Assembly (NCBI RefSeq): GCF_007625205.1 | Contig: NZ_VMNI01000012.1 | Span: 93,427-157,426 of the forward strand | From: Denitromonas ohlonensis | Lineage (GTDB): Bacteria > Pseudomonadota > Gammaproteobacteria > Burkholderiales > Rhodocyclaceae | DNA length: 64,000 bases | Direction of reading: 5' to 3' | Part shown: positions 18,301 through 27,263 of the stretch, in pieces | How positions within the stretch are numbered: the stretch's first letter is position 1 | Layout of the letters: each line of letters begins with the position of its first letter | Notes under the pieces: generated by a model | The model's database searches: none | What the model saw: the letters and a program-made list of their open reading frames with translations, nothing else | What the model was told of the DNA's origin: nothing | Position numbers and translations under genes: made by a program

Positions 18301-19173
18301 CTAGCGCAAGAAATGCAGGACCACTACCTGACCATCGTCCAAGGGCATCCGCCAGCGATCCGGGCCATCCGGCACCAGATTGCCCCCGATGCGCCCGGGC
18401 AAGTCGACACTCGCCAGCGTCTGCCACTCGCCGGCCCAGCGCAGCACTCGCATGCGCCGCTGCGCCTGATCCGGCACCAGCAGCGCATCGCGATCACCCA
18501 CGCGCAGCACCTGCCCGAGCCCCAGCGCTGTGCTGCCGATACGGTGCGTGCTGACATCGCCGGTGCGGGCAAACGGAACCAGCCGGGGCGGCGCCACCCG
18601 GTAGAGCGTCAGGATGCCGCCAAGGTGCGGGGTGAGCACGGCGGCCAGATCGACGTGGCCGTCACCATCGAAATCACCGACGCCGACGGGATTGAGCCAG
18701 CGGTTGGGCTGGCCGATGAACTCGCTGCTGGCGTGGCGCACCACGGCGCCGGCATCCACCCGCCAGACGCTCAGCGCGGCCCCGCGGTCGGCATCGCTCT
18801 CGACCACCACCACGGCGTCGTCGCCCTCGCCCAGTGCCATCAAGCGCGGTACGAGGTCTTCGAAGACGCGGGTCTCAGCCAGTGTCGCAATGTAGACCTG
18901 GCCGTCGACCGTTTCGATGCGCAACTGCCCGGCCTCCAGCGCATCGCCCAGCACGGCATGGCCGTAGCGGTCGGTCGGCGCGGCCAGCCAGGCGGCGCGA
19001 ATCGGTCCGCGCCCGAGCGCAACGGTGCTGTGTGGCAACTGATCGGGGCGCGTGGCGGCGGTCACCGGGGCCACGGCTTTCGCTGGCGCAAGCCTCAGCT
19101 CAAACGCGCCAGCCGGCGCCAGGCAGCTCAGGCAGACCAGGCCCAACAGCAGATGCAACGCACGACGACGCAT
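18301..19173 (-). CDS. Periplasmic FG-GAP/VCBS-repeat protein
   Basis: This 290-residue protein has a signal peptide (MRRRALHLLLGLVCLSCLAPAGA). It contains an FG-GAP repeat, VGVGDFDGDGHVDLAAVL, with the Ca-binding-type DxDGDG loop, and weaker copies such as GEGDDAVVVVESDADRG. Such repeats fold as beta-propeller blades in secreted proteins. A GGAGG site precedes the ATG. It begins 9 bases after the MFS transporter gene and so may be the last gene of the long catabolic operon. Function is unknown. Confidence 0.75.
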   Translation of the reverse strand: MRRRALHLLLGLVCLSCLAPAGAFELRLAPAKAVAPVTAATRPDQLPHSTVALGRGPIRAAWLAAPTDRYGHAVLGDALEAGQLRIETVDGQVYIATLAETRVFEDLVPRLMALGEGDDAVVVVESDADRGAALSVWRVDAGAVVRHASSEFIGQPNRWLNPVGVGDFDGDGHVDLAAVLTPHLGGILTLYRVAPPRLVPFARTGDVSTHRIGSTALGLGQVLRVGDRDALLVPDQAQRRMRVLRWAGEWQTLASVDLPGRIGGNLVPDGPDRWRMPLDDGQVVVLHFLR

Positions 19174-19182
19174 GAGGCCTCC

Positions 19183-20394
19183 TCAGGCGCGTCGGCTGGC
19201 CGGGCGCACCCACAATAGATAACTGAGCAGCGATCCGCCCATGCCAGCCGAGATGGCCGCCGCCATGGGCACGGTGGAATCGGTGAAGCTGTGACCGACA
19301 AAGATACCAAAGGCCGCGGCCAGCGCCATTTGTGAGAAGCCCATCAGCGAGGCCGCGGCACCGGCCATGGTCGGCCAGGGCGCCAGCGCGATGGCCGTGG
19401 CGTTGGGCATGATGAAGCCGATACCGCAGGTCACCAGCCACATCGGCACCATCACCGCCGCCGGGTGTTGCCAGCCAACCAGCGCCATGAGCAGCATCAC
19501 CACGCCGCCGGCGCTGCCGACCCCCACCCCGGCGGTCAGGATCACATCCGGCCCGTGACGCGAGGCCAGGCGGCCGGACGACATGGTGCCGGTGATGAAG
19601 CCCGACACCATCAAGCCGAAGGCCAGGCCCATGGTCTGCGGGCTGAAGCCGAACAGGTTGATGAACACGAAGGGCGCGCCGGAGATGAAGGCGAACATCC
19701 CGGCATAGGCCAGACCATTGCACATCAGCACGCCGCGGTAGGTGGTGTCGCGTAGCAAGGTGGCGTAGTTGGCGAGGATGCGGCGCGGCTGGATGGCGGT
19801 GGGATCGGGGTGCCGGTTGCTCTCGGCGAGCAGGCGCCAGGTTGCGGCGGTCTGCAAGGCTGAGTAAATGATCAGGAACACGAAAGTAGCCCGCCAGCTG
19901 AAGGCCACCGACAGCCAGCCGCCGAACACCGGCCCGAGCAGCGGCGCCAGCGCCATGGCCGCCGAAATGTAGGACAGCATTCGCGCCGAGTCTTTCGGGC
20001 CGTAGAGATCGCGCACCACCGTGCGACCCAGCACCGGCCCGGCGCAGGCGCCAATGGCCTGCACGAAACGGGCGACGATCAGCGTCTCGATATTGGGTGC
20101 CAGCGCGCAGGCAATGCTGGCGACAAGAAAGATGACCAGCCCCGTCAGCATCAGCGGGCGCCGGCCGAAGCGATCCGACAGCGGCCCGTAGAACAGTTGG
20201 CCGATGGCAAAGCCACCGAGAAAGATCGACAAGGTGAGCTGGGTGCCGGCCACATCGGTGCCCAGCGCCGCCGTCATGGCCGGCAGCGATGGCAGGTAGA
20301 AGTCGGTCGACAGCGGCCCCAGCGCCACCAGCGTGGTCAGCAGGACGGCGATACCCAGGCCGGGCGCCGCCTGTGAGTCGGGCTTACTCGGCAT
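19183..20394 (-). CDS. Bcr/CflA-family MFS exporter
   Basis: This transporter has 403 residues and about 12 membrane segments. The signature VALGPLSTDFYLPSLPAM at the first helix is typical of the Bcr/CflA drug:proton antiporters, and FYGPLSDRFGRRPLML is the MFS loop-2-3 motif. It exports small toxic compounds or catabolic intermediates across the inner membrane. The ATG at 20394 overlaps the end of the maiA-like gene by 11 bases, placing it in the same operon; an in-frame upstream extension lies wholly within that gene. Confidence 0.9.
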   Translation of the reverse strand: MPSKPDSQAAPGLGIAVLLTTLVALGPLSTDFYLPSLPAMTAALGTDVAGTQLTLSIFLGGFAIGQLFYGPLSDRFGRRPLMLTGLVIFLVASIACALAPNIETLIVARFVQAIGACAGPVLGRTVVRDLYGPKDSARMLSYISAAMALAPLLGPVFGGWLSVAFSWRATFVFLIIYSALQTAATWRLLAESNRHPDPTAIQPRRILANYATLLRDTTYRGVLMCNGLAYAGMFAFISGAPFVFINLFGFSPQTMGLAFGLMVSGFITGTMSSGRLASRHGPDVILTAGVGVGSAGGVVMLLMALVGWQHPAAVMVPMWLVTCGIGFIMPNATAIALAPWPTMAGAAASLMGFSQMALAAAFGIFVGHSFTDSTVPMAAAISAGMGGSLLSYLLWVRPASRRA

Positions 20395-21028
20395 CCGCCT
20401 GGGCGCCGGGCGACGCTGCCTGGAAGGCCGGCAAGCCCTCGCAGGCCTCGACAATGCGCATCACTGTCGGCACATGGTCAAGCCGGCTGTTGAAGCGCCG
20501 CGCGTTATACACCTGCGGCACCAGGCAGCAATCGGCCAGGCCCGGGGTGTCGCCATGGCAGAACACACCGGTGTCGGGGTGCTCGGCCAGCATGGCCTCG
20601 ACCGCCGCCAGCCCGGTATCGACCCAGTGCCGATACCACTGCATCTTCTGGTCTTCACTCAGGCCCATTTCTCCGGTCAGGTATTGCAACACCCGCAGAT
20701 TATTGATCGGGTGAATATCGCAGGCAATCGCTTGCGCAATCGCCCGCACCCGGGCCCGCGCGATCAGATTGCCCGGCAGCAAGGCCGGTTGCGGGCGGAG
20801 TTCTTCGAGGTACTCGATGATCGCCAGCGACTGGGTCAGCGTGGCGCCGCGGTCTTCGAGCGTGGGCACCAGTTCGGCGGGATTCACCGCCCGGTAGGCG
20901 TCCGAATGCTGCTCGCCGCCATCGCGTGCCAGATGCACCGCCGCCGCGTCCCAGGGCAGGCCCTTGAGATTGAGCGCGATGCGGACGCGGTAGGCCGCCG
21001 AGGAGCGAAAATAAGTGTAGAGCTTCAT
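20384..21028 (-). CDS. maiA: Maleylacetoacetate/maleylpyruvate isomerase, zeta-class GST
   Basis: This 214-residue GST-fold enzyme has the zeta-class start YFRSSAAYRVRIALNLKG, where the serine pair of SSxxxRVRIAL binds glutathione. NPAELVPTLED and LTQSLAIIEYLEE also fit, as does ACDIHPINNLRVLQYL. It converts a cis (maleyl) ring-cleavage product to the trans (fumaryl) form in the cytoplasm using glutathione. The cluster also holds an FAA hydrolase, the usual next enzyme. Whether the substrate is maleylpyruvate or maleylacetoacetate cannot be decided. A GGAGA site lies upstream. Confidence 0.9.
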   Translation of the reverse strand: MKLYTYFRSSAAYRVRIALNLKGLPWDAAAVHLARDGGEQHSDAYRAVNPAELVPTLEDRGATLTQSLAIIEYLEELRPQPALLPGNLIARARVRAIAQAIACDIHPINNLRVLQYLTGEMGLSEDQKMQWYRHWVDTGLAAVEAMLAEHPDTGVFCHGDTPGLADCCLVPQVYNARRFNSRLDHVPTVMRIVEACEGLPAFQAASPGAQADAE

Positions 21029-21049
21029 GTCAGTCTCCTGTGCCGGCCA

Positions 21050-22375
21050 TCAGCCGCCTAACAGATGCACCAGCCACAGCGCCACGCCCGGGAAGAAGGC
21101 GATCAGCACGATGCGCAGCAGGTCCGAGGCGAGGAAGGGCAGCACGCCACGGAAGGTTTCCTTCATCGGCACATCTTTGGCGAGCGAGTTGATGATGAAC
21201 ACGTTCATGCCCACCGGCGGCGTGATCAGTCCGATCTCGACCACCATCAAGGCCAGAATGCCAAACCAGATCGCCTTGTCGCTATAACCCAGCCCCCAGT
21301 AGTCCAGCCCCATGATGATGGGCAGGAAGACCGGAATGGTCAGCAGGATCATCGACAGGCTGTCCATCACGCAGCCGAGCAGCAGATAGACCAGGATCAT
21401 GGCAAACAACACCACCATCGGCGGGTAGCCGCTGGCCAGCACCCATTCGGCGATCGCCACCGGCATCTGCGACAGCGCCAGGAAGGCGTTGAGCACATCG
21501 GCGCCGAGCAGGATCAGGAAGATCATGGCGGTTGCTTCGGCCGCACCGAGCACCGCCGCCATGAATTCGCGCCAGCGCATCTCGCGCGAGGCCACGGCCA
21601 GCGCGGTGGTGGCAAAAGTGCCGACCGCCGCCGCTTCGGTGGGGGTGAAGATACCGCCGTAGATGCCGCCGATCACGGTGATGAACACCGCCAGAATCGG
21701 CCACACCCGGCCGACTGCGTGCAGGCGCTGCCGCCACGGCAGGGGCGCCGAGGCCGGACCGCTGCCCGGCACGAAGCGGGCGTACAGCGTCACCACCAGC
21801 ATGTAGCCGAACATGGCGATCAGGCCGGGGATGAGCGCGGCCATGAACAGCGCGGCGACGTTCTGCTCGGCCAGAATGGCGTAGATCACCAGCACCACGG
21901 AGGGTGGAATCAGGATGCCCAGCGTGCCGCCGGCGGCCAGCGCACCGGTGGCCAGCGACGGCGAGTAATTGCAGCGGCGCAGCTCGGGCAATGCCACCTG
22001 CCCCATGGTGGCCGCGGTGGCAAGCGAGGAGCCGCAGATCGCGCCAAAGCCGGCGCAGGCGCCAATCGCGCTCATCGCCACACCGCCGGGGTAGTGGCCG
22101 AGGAAGGCGTTGGTGGCTTCAAACAGCCGACGCGACAGGCCGCCCTTGGCAGCGACGTTGCCCATCAGCAAGAACAGCGGCACCACTGACAGGTCATACA
22201 CCGAGAAACGACCGTAAGCGAGGTGCTTGAAGTAATTCATCAGCGGGTCCCAGCCGGACACCAGGGTGTAGCCGATGGAGCCGCCGAGCAGCATGGCCAT
22301 GCCGATGTGCACGCGGAAGGCGAGCAGCACCAGGGTGAAGGCGCCGATGGCGAAGCCGATTTCAACGGAGCTCAT
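21050..22375 (-). CDS. TRAP transporter large permease (DctM type)
   Basis: The protein has 441 residues and about 12 membrane helices. It has the DctM signatures GYTLVSGWDPL, LFLLMGNVA, GAICGSSLATAATMG, AAGGTLGILIPPSVVLVIY and GLITPPVGMNVF. It forms the sodium-coupled transport channel with the small permease upstream. The ATG at 22375 overlaps the end of that gene (ATGA); the open frame beyond is a shadow. The substrate is probably an organic or aromatic acid, judged from its catabolic neighbours. Confidence 0.93.
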   Translation of the reverse strand: MSSVEIGFAIGAFTLVLLAFRVHIGMAMLLGGSIGYTLVSGWDPLMNYFKHLAYGRFSVYDLSVVPLFLLMGNVAAKGGLSRRLFEATNAFLGHYPGGVAMSAIGACAGFGAICGSSLATAATMGQVALPELRRCNYSPSLATGALAAGGTLGILIPPSVVLVIYAILAEQNVAALFMAALIPGLIAMFGYMLVVTLYARFVPGSGPASAPLPWRQRLHAVGRVWPILAVFITVIGGIYGGIFTPTEAAAVGTFATTALAVASREMRWREFMAAVLGAAEATAMIFLILLGADVLNAFLALSQMPVAIAEWVLASGYPPMVVLFAMILVYLLLGCVMDSLSMILLTIPVFLPIIMGLDYWGLGYSDKAIWFGILALMVVEIGLITPPVGMNVFIINSLAKDVPMKETFRGVLPFLASDLLRIVLIAFFPGVALWLVHLLGG

Positions 22376-22914
22376 TCCATGCCCCCTTCGCTGTGCAGCG
22401 TGCCTTGCCAAGCGGTGTAGGCGGCAGTCAGCCCGAGCAGGAAGAAGCCGGGGCCGAGCGTGGTGTAGGACCACCACAGCGGCCAGCCGAGCAACATGGT
22501 GGTCTCGCCGGTCTCGTACGCTTCCCACGCGCCGACGAAGCTGCGCCAGGAGATGACGAAGGCCAGCACCATGAGCAGCACCGCGGCAATGCGGTCGAGC
22601 ACGCCGCGCACGGCGGGCGAGGCGGTGTGGGTGAAGAAGTCGACGATCACGTGGGCGTTCTTCATCTGCGCCCAGGGCAGGAAGGCCGCCACGGCCAGCG
22701 CGCAACCCATCTGCACCAACTCGACATCGCCGAGCACCGGCTCGTCGGTCAGCCAGCGGCCGACCACGCTATACACCGACACGCCGCAGATCGCGAACAG
22801 GGTGAGGCTGCCGCCGATGGCGGAGAGCATCGACCAGTTGTAGAGAAAACGTCCGATCGGGTCGCGCGGACGCGGGTCCGGCATGTCGCCGGACCGGGGG
22901 ATTGCTTCAGCCAT
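22372..22914 (-). CDS. TRAP transporter small permease (DctQ type)
   Basis: This 180-residue protein has four hydrophobic segments (SMLSAIGGSLTLFAICGVSVY, ELVQMGCALAVAAFLPWAQM, IAAVLLMVLAFVIS and TTLGPGFFLLGLTAAY). That is the normal layout of the small TRAP permease, which partners the large subunit encoded by the overlapping next gene. The N-terminal 25 residues are charged and proline-rich. It follows the binding-protein gene after an 87-base gap that contains a strong hairpin. Confidence 0.92.
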   Translation of the reverse strand: MAEAIPRSGDMPDPRPRDPIGRFLYNWSMLSAIGGSLTLFAICGVSVYSVVGRWLTDEPVLGDVELVQMGCALAVAAFLPWAQMKNAHVIVDFFTHTASPAVRGVLDRIAAVLLMVLAFVISWRSFVGAWEAYETGETTMLLGWPLWWSYTTLGPGFFLLGLTAAYTAWQGTLHSEGGME

Positions 22915-22967
22915 GGGGAACTCTCTTGGTCAGAGGCGCGCCCGCAGGCGCAGTGGCGCTTCGTCCG

Positions 22968-22992
22968 CCGGGGCCGGCAGCGCCGGCCCCGG
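22968..22992 (-). other. GC-rich hairpin after the TRAP binding-protein gene
   Basis: An 11-base perfect stem (CCGGGGCCGGC/GCCGGCCCCGG) with a 3-base loop lies just after the dctP-like stop codon. No T run follows. It may stabilise or partly terminate the transcript, giving more binding protein than permease. Confidence 0.6.
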
Positions 22993-23001
22993 TGACACAC
23001 C

Positions 23002-24030
23002 TTATTGTGCGTTGGCTTGCTTGATCAGGCTCTTGGCAGTGTCGAGCATGGCCTGGCCCTTGTAGCCCTTGCCATTCATTTCCTTGACCCAGCTCTCGGC
23101 CAGCTTGTCGCCCACCTTGCGCCACTTGGTCAGCTCCTCGACCGAGATCTTGGCAAACTCGTTGCCGTGCGCGACGGCCTTTTCGCGGGCCGGCGGGGCC
23201 GACACATCCCAGGCCTTGCCGATCGAGGCCGAGAAGTCGGCGCCGGAGTTGGCGTCGATGACCTTCTTCAGATCGTCCGGCAGGCTGTCGTACTTGGCCG
23301 GGTTCATCGCCACCACAAACAGCGTGGTGTAGAGCGAGGGCAGCGAGCCTTCGGTCTCGGAGTGGTACTTGGTCATCTCGTGCAGCTTGATCGCCGGGAT
23401 CACTTCCCAGGGCAGCACATAGCCATCGACCACGCCCTTCGACACGGCCTCGGCCACGGCCGGCATCGGCATGGCCACCGGGGTGGCGCCGAAGGCGGCG
23501 ATCATCTTGTTGGTCATGCGGGTCGGGGCGCGCATCTTGAGGCCGCGGAAATCCGACATCTTGGTGATCGGGCGCTTGTTGTTGTGCACATAGCCTTCGT
23601 CATGCACATGGAAGGCCAGCGGCTTCACGTTGGCGAAGTCTTCCTTGCCGAACTGCTCGTAGTACAGCCACGCAGCGCGGCTGGCCGGCTCGGCGCGGTT
23701 GGTCATGAAGGGCAGCTCGAAGGCTTCCATCGACGGAAAGCGGCCGGCGGTGTAGCCGGGCAGGGTCCACACGATGTCGGCCACGCCATCCTGCGCCTGC
23801 TGAATCAGTTGCGGCGGCGTGCCGCCGAGCTGCATGGCCGGGTAGATCTGGCACTTCATGCGGCCAGCCGACTCCTGCTCGATCTTGGCGCACCACGGCT
23901 CCAGCACTTTTTGCTGGCTCATCGCGGTGGGCGGCCAGAAGTGTGCCACTTTGAGGATGATCGGCTCGTCGGCCAGGGCGGCGGTGCTGCCAAGCAGCGC
24001 GATGGCTGCGGTGATCAGGGTCTTTTTCAT
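23002..24030 (-). CDS. TRAP transporter substrate-binding protein (DctP family)
   Basis: This 342-residue periplasmic protein has a signal peptide (MKKTLITAAIALLGSTAALA). It shows DctP features: LKVAHFWPPTAMSQQKVLEPWC, the region FRGLKMRAPTRMTNKMIAAFGATPVAMPMPAVAEAV with the conserved arginine that binds the substrate carboxylate, and VVDGYVLPWEV. It captures an organic acid for the DctQM pair. It begins 37 bases after the FAA hydrolase gene in the same operon. Confidence 0.93.
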   Translation of the reverse strand: MKKTLITAAIALLGSTAALADEPIILKVAHFWPPTAMSQQKVLEPWCAKIEQESAGRMKCQIYPAMQLGGTPPQLIQQAQDGVADIVWTLPGYTAGRFPSMEAFELPFMTNRAEPASRAAWLYYEQFGKEDFANVKPLAFHVHDEGYVHNNKRPITKMSDFRGLKMRAPTRMTNKMIAAFGATPVAMPMPAVAEAVSKGVVDGYVLPWEVIPAIKLHEMTKYHSETEGSLPSLYTTLFVVAMNPAKYDSLPDDLKKVIDANSGADFSASIGKAWDVSAPPAREKAVAHGNEFAKISVEELTKWRKVGDKLAESWVKEMNGKGYKGQAMLDTAKSLIKQANAQ

Positions 24031-24067
24031 GTCTCGTCCACCTTTTTTATGTTGGGTTGCTGCGGGG

Positions 24068-25084
24068 CTACGACGCGCGGGGCGTCACCACGGTGTTGTC
24101 GATGCTGCCAAAAATGCTGTGGCCGGCCGCGTCCTTCATCTCGATGCGCACCCGGTCGCCGGGCTGCATGAAGGGGGTCACCGATTTGCCTTGCTCGATG
24201 GTTTCGTACATGCGCACCTCGGCCAGGCAGCAATAACCGACGCCGCCGTTGTCGATGCTCGACCCCCACAGGTCGCCCTGCTTGTTGGAGACCGTGCCCG
24301 AACCGATGATCGAACCGGCTTCGAGCTCACGCGTCTTGGCCACATGCGCCACCAGCTGACCGAAGTTGAAGGTCATGTCGACGCCCGCATTGGGCTTGCC
24401 GAAGGGCTTGCCGTTCAGCTCGACCAGCAGCGGCAAATGCAGCTTGGCGCCCTGCCAGGCCGCGCCCAGCTCGTCGGGCGTGACCGCCACCGGGCTGAAG
24501 CTTGATGCGGGCTTGGACTGGAAGAAACCGAAGCCCTTGGCCAGTTCGTTGGGGATCAGGTTGCGCAGCGACACATCATTGACCAGCATCACCAGGCGAA
24601 TCGCCTCGGCCGCTTGCTCGGGCGTTGCGCCCATGGGCACATCGCCGGTCACCACGGTCACTTCGGCCTCGAAATCGATACCCCAGGCCGGATCGGCCAC
24701 CACGGTGTCGCGCGGGCCGACGAAGCTGTCGGATCCACCCTGATACATCAGCGGATCGGTGTAGAAGGACGCGGGCAACTCCGCCCCGCGCGCCTTGCGC
24801 ACCAGCTCCACATGGTTGATGTAGGCCGAGCCGTCGGCCCACTGATAAGCGCGCGGCAGCGGCGAGTGGCAGGCGGCCGCATCAAAGGGCTCGGCGTGGC
24901 GGGCCGCGCCATTGTTGAGCGCCTCGTACACCGCGGCCAGCTGCGGCGCGGTGTCGGCCCAGTTGTCCAGCGCTTGCTGCAGCGTGGTAGCCACTTCCGG
25001 TACGCGCTGGCAACGGGTGAGGTCACGATTGACCACCACCAGCGTGCCGTCGCGTCCGCCCGCTTTCAGGGTTGCGAGTTTCAC
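24068..25084 (-). CDS. Fumarylacetoacetate-hydrolase-family enzyme
   Basis: This 338-residue enzyme has an N-terminal FAH_N_2-type domain (KLATLKAGGRDGTLVVVNRD) and a C-terminal FAH domain. The latter has the metal-site glutamates in WGIDFEAEVTVVTG and the following aspartate in VMLVNDVSLRN, plus GSGTVSNKQGD. It hydrolyses a fumaryl or acylpyruvate product to fumarate or pyruvate plus an acid in the cytoplasm. The start is GTG at 25084, in a GTGA overlap with the VOC gene upstream. Together with the maiA-like gene it forms the lower half of an aromatic ring-cleavage route. Confidence 0.9.
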   Translation of the reverse strand: MKLATLKAGGRDGTLVVVNRDLTRCQRVPEVATTLQQALDNWADTAPQLAAVYEALNNGAARHAEPFDAAACHSPLPRAYQWADGSAYINHVELVRKARGAELPASFYTDPLMYQGGSDSFVGPRDTVVADPAWGIDFEAEVTVVTGDVPMGATPEQAAEAIRLVMLVNDVSLRNLIPNELAKGFGFFQSKPASSFSPVAVTPDELGAAWQGAKLHLPLLVELNGKPFGKPNAGVDMTFNFGQLVAHVAKTRELEAGSIIGSGTVSNKQGDLWGSSIDNGGVGYCCLAEVRMYETIEQGKSVTPFMQPGDRVRIEMKDAAGHSIFGSIDNTVVTPRAS

Positions 25085-25629
25085 TTGAACATCTCCACAT
25101 AACTGCCGTCGTGCATCCACGCGGCGTGTTTGGGCGCCTTCTTGGTCTTGGCCCACTCCTCGAGCATGTCCCACTTCACGGCGTCGAGCGCTTCGAGCAT
25201 ACCCGGACGCAGCGTGTTGGCGGCCAGCTCCAGACGGTGACCATTCGGGTCATAGAAGTAGATCGACTTGAACAGCGCATGGTCGGTCGGCCCCACCACC
25301 TCGATGCCGGCGGCCTCGAGCCGCGCCTTGGCAGCCATCATGGTATCTACCGAATCGACCTCCATCGCCAGATGCTGGGTCCAGTTGGGGGTGTTTTCGT
25401 CGCGGCCCATCGGCGAGCAGGTCGGCAGCTCGAAGAAGGCCAGCACGTTGCCCATGCCCGCATCCATGAAGATGTGCATATAGGGATCGGGGGCGCCAGT
25501 GGAAGGTACGGCGTCCTCGGCGATCGACAGCACCAGCTTCATGTCGAGGTGCTTTTCGTACCAGCGCGCCGTCTCCAGCGCGTCAATGCAACGGTATGCC
25601 ACGTGATGGATTTTCTGGACCAAGCTCAT
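25081..25629 (-). CDS. VOC-superfamily protein (glyoxalase or ring-cleaving dioxygenase type)
   Basis: This 182-residue protein has two beta-alpha-beta-beta-beta modules. Candidate metal ligands are the histidine in KIHHVAYRC, the histidine in WTQHLAMEVD and the glutamate in NGHRLELAAN. That is the usual 2-His-1-carboxylate layout of extradiol dioxygenases and the ligand set of glyoxalase I. It is the first gene of the catabolic operon and is coupled to the FAA hydrolase. As the cluster has no other ring-cleaving enzyme, it could be the dioxygenase. Glutathione-dependent isomerase or lyase activity is the alternative. Confidence 0.75.
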   Translation of the reverse strand: MSLVQKIHHVAYRCIDALETARWYEKHLDMKLVLSIAEDAVPSTGAPDPYMHIFMDAGMGNVLAFFELPTCSPMGRDENTPNWTQHLAMEVDSVDTMMAAKARLEAAGIEVVGPTDHALFKSIYFYDPNGHRLELAANTLRPGMLEALDAVKWDMLEEWAKTKKAPKHAAWMHDGSYVEMFK

Positions 25630-25764
25630 TCTGCTGTCTCCTTTATGCGGACCTGACCGGTCTCTGCGCGTTTCGGGCCGATGCCACTGGCCGATGTGTC
25701 CATTACAGCCCAGAACGATCTATCATACAAACAGCTTTTTCAGATCAATTTATCGGATGAACTA
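25630..25764. promoter_or_regulatory. Divergent promoter region, LysR gene / catabolic operon
   Basis: The 135-base gap between the VOC gene (minus) and the LysR gene (plus) is AT-rich from about 25707 (CATTACAGCC...CGGATGAACTA), unlike its surroundings. LysR regulators normally bind such shared regions. The segment ATCTATCATACAAACAGC and TCAGATCAATTTATCGGAT are possible operator sequences, but no clean T-N11-A palindrome is evident. Confidence 0.5.
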
Positions 25765-26673
25765 ATGAATATCACCCTGCGCCAGCTCCGCGCCTTTGTC
25801 GCCGTCTCGCGCACCGGCAGCTTCACCCTCGCCGCCGAGAGCCTGTTCATCACGCAATCCGCGCTGTCCGGCCTGATCAAGGAACTCGAAAGCTCGCTTG
25901 GCCTGCGCCTGATCGACCGCAGCACCCGCCGCATCCAGCTCTCCGACACCGGCCGCGAGCTCTACCCGCTGGTCGAGAAGATCCTCAACGACCTCGACAA
26001 CGTCATCGACGAAGCCACCAAACTCAAAGCCCTCAAGAAAGGCACCGTGCGCGTCGCCGCCCCGCAGCTGATGGCCTGCACCCTGCTGCCCGAAGTCATC
26101 GCCGCCTACAGCGCCGAACACCCCGACATCCGCATCCGGCTGGTCGACTGCGCCGTCGAGAGCGTGGTCTCGCGCGTCTTCTCCGGCGAGGTCGACTTCG
26201 GCGTCGGCCCCGAACGCGACCCCAACTCCGACATCGACGCCACCACCCTGTTCGAGCTGCCCTTTGTCGCCGTCTTCCCCCCCGATCACGCCCTCGCCAA
26301 ACAGAAAACCGTCGGCTGGACCGACCTCGAAGCTTGGCCCCTCATCGCCCTGCAAGGCCAGTTCACCGAACGCCTGTCGGTCGACCTGCACACCGCCATG
26401 CGCGAAAAATCCCTCGACCCCAACACCACCGTCGCCTTCATGTCCACCGCCCTCAGCATGGTCAGCTCAGGCCTCGGCATCACCGTCTGCATCCCCTACG
26501 CCGCCTCCCTCGTGCGGCTGTACGGACTGGAAATGCGCCCGCTGGTCGACCCGGTGGTCACGCGGCGCTTCTACACCTTCAGCCGCAATGGCCGATCACT
26601 CACGCCGGCGTCGCAGAGTTTTCGGGATTTTCTGTTTCGGTATATCGGGGAGCATGAGGGGTATGCACGGTAG
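25765..26673 (+). CDS. LysR-family transcriptional regulator
   Basis: This 302-residue regulator has an N-terminal winged helix-turn-helix (TLRQLRAFVAVSRTGSFTLA, then FITQSALSGLIKELES and LIDRSTRRIQLSDTGRE). The C-terminal part is an effector-binding domain of the periplasmic-binding-protein type. It is divergent from the VOC-FAA-TRAP-maiA operon and most likely controls it in response to the aromatic substrate or an intermediate. The ATG at 25765 begins the canonical NITLRQL start; the open frame extends 28 codons further into the promoter region, which is unlikely to be translated. Confidence 0.93.
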   Translation: MNITLRQLRAFVAVSRTGSFTLAAESLFITQSALSGLIKELESSLGLRLIDRSTRRIQLSDTGRELYPLVEKILNDLDNVIDEATKLKALKKGTVRVAAPQLMACTLLPEVIAAYSAEHPDIRIRLVDCAVESVVSRVFSGEVDFGVGPERDPNSDIDATTLFELPFVAVFPPDHALAKQKTVGWTDLEAWPLIALQGQFTERLSVDLHTAMREKSLDPNTTVAFMSTALSMVSSGLGITVCIPYAASLVRLYGLEMRPLVDPVVTRRFYTFSRNGRSLTPASQSFRDFLFRYIGEHEGYAR

Positions 26674-26718
26674 AAACTGCCATTGGCATAACGCAGCCCG
26701 ATCGGCATACTCACAAGC

Positions 26719-27216
26719 ATGGAACGAACCACTTTTATCGCAATCGTCATACTCGCGTTTGCGCTCATACCGATCGCACTCATCGTTTTCGTCGTCGGCG
26801 CCACGCGACACAGCGAATCAGTCGCCCGCGGAGAGCGCAAATCACCGCTACTGGTCTGGTTGAGCTCACTAGTGATGCTGCCGCTAGCCGCGTTTGCCCT
26901 CATCACTGGGCATGGCCTTCTTGCAGTCAACGCTGCGGTGCTAAACGGACTTTTTGTCGCACTGCTGATGCGACAGGCCTACCAGTCCAGTTCAGACCCA
27001 AGGCATCTGGTGTTTTGGGAGCGCGCAACCGCAGTCATGCTGGGGATCGTCTTGCTCGGTGGCATCTGGAAAGCCGTGCAGAGCGCCGTTTCGGGCGAGC
27101 CCCTGTTCAGCCAGACCACGTTAAATACACTCGCACTCATCGGAATTGTCTGGATGTACCGCCGCGGCCGCGACGCAATCACCAACAGCGCGCGACAGCC
27201 CGGCAGAGTTCAATAG
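26719..27216 (+). CDS. Hypothetical four-helix membrane protein
   Basis: This 165-residue protein has four hydrophobic segments: residues about 5-26 (FIAIVILAFALIPIALIVFV), 45-65 (LLVWLSSLVMLPLAAFALIT), 67-85 and 103-120 (AVMLGIVLLGGIW). A short charged C-terminus follows (RRGRDAITNSARQ). I do not recognise the family. It lies 45 bases after the LysR gene and could be co-transcribed with it. Its codon use is somewhat less GC-extreme than that of its neighbours. Confidence 0.6.
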   Translation: MERTTFIAIVILAFALIPIALIVFVVGATRHSESVARGERKSPLLVWLSSLVMLPLAAFALITGHGLLAVNAAVLNGLFVALLMRQAYQSSSDPRHLVFWERATAVMLGIVLLGGIWKAVQSAVSGEPLFSQTTLNTLALIGIVWMYRRGRDAITNSARQPGRVQ

Positions 27217-27236
27217 CGTGAATCGTGAGGCACGAT

Positions 27237-27263
27237 GGTGGGCGGCAAGCCGCCCACCCTACG
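27237..27263 (-). repeat. GTAGGG-headed hairpin, type 4
   Basis: Read on the minus strand this is CCGTAGGG followed by the palindrome GGTGGGCGG-CTT-GCC. The arms pair as GGTGGGCGGC/GCCGCCCACC. A related copy occurs at 52366-52392. Confidence 0.65.
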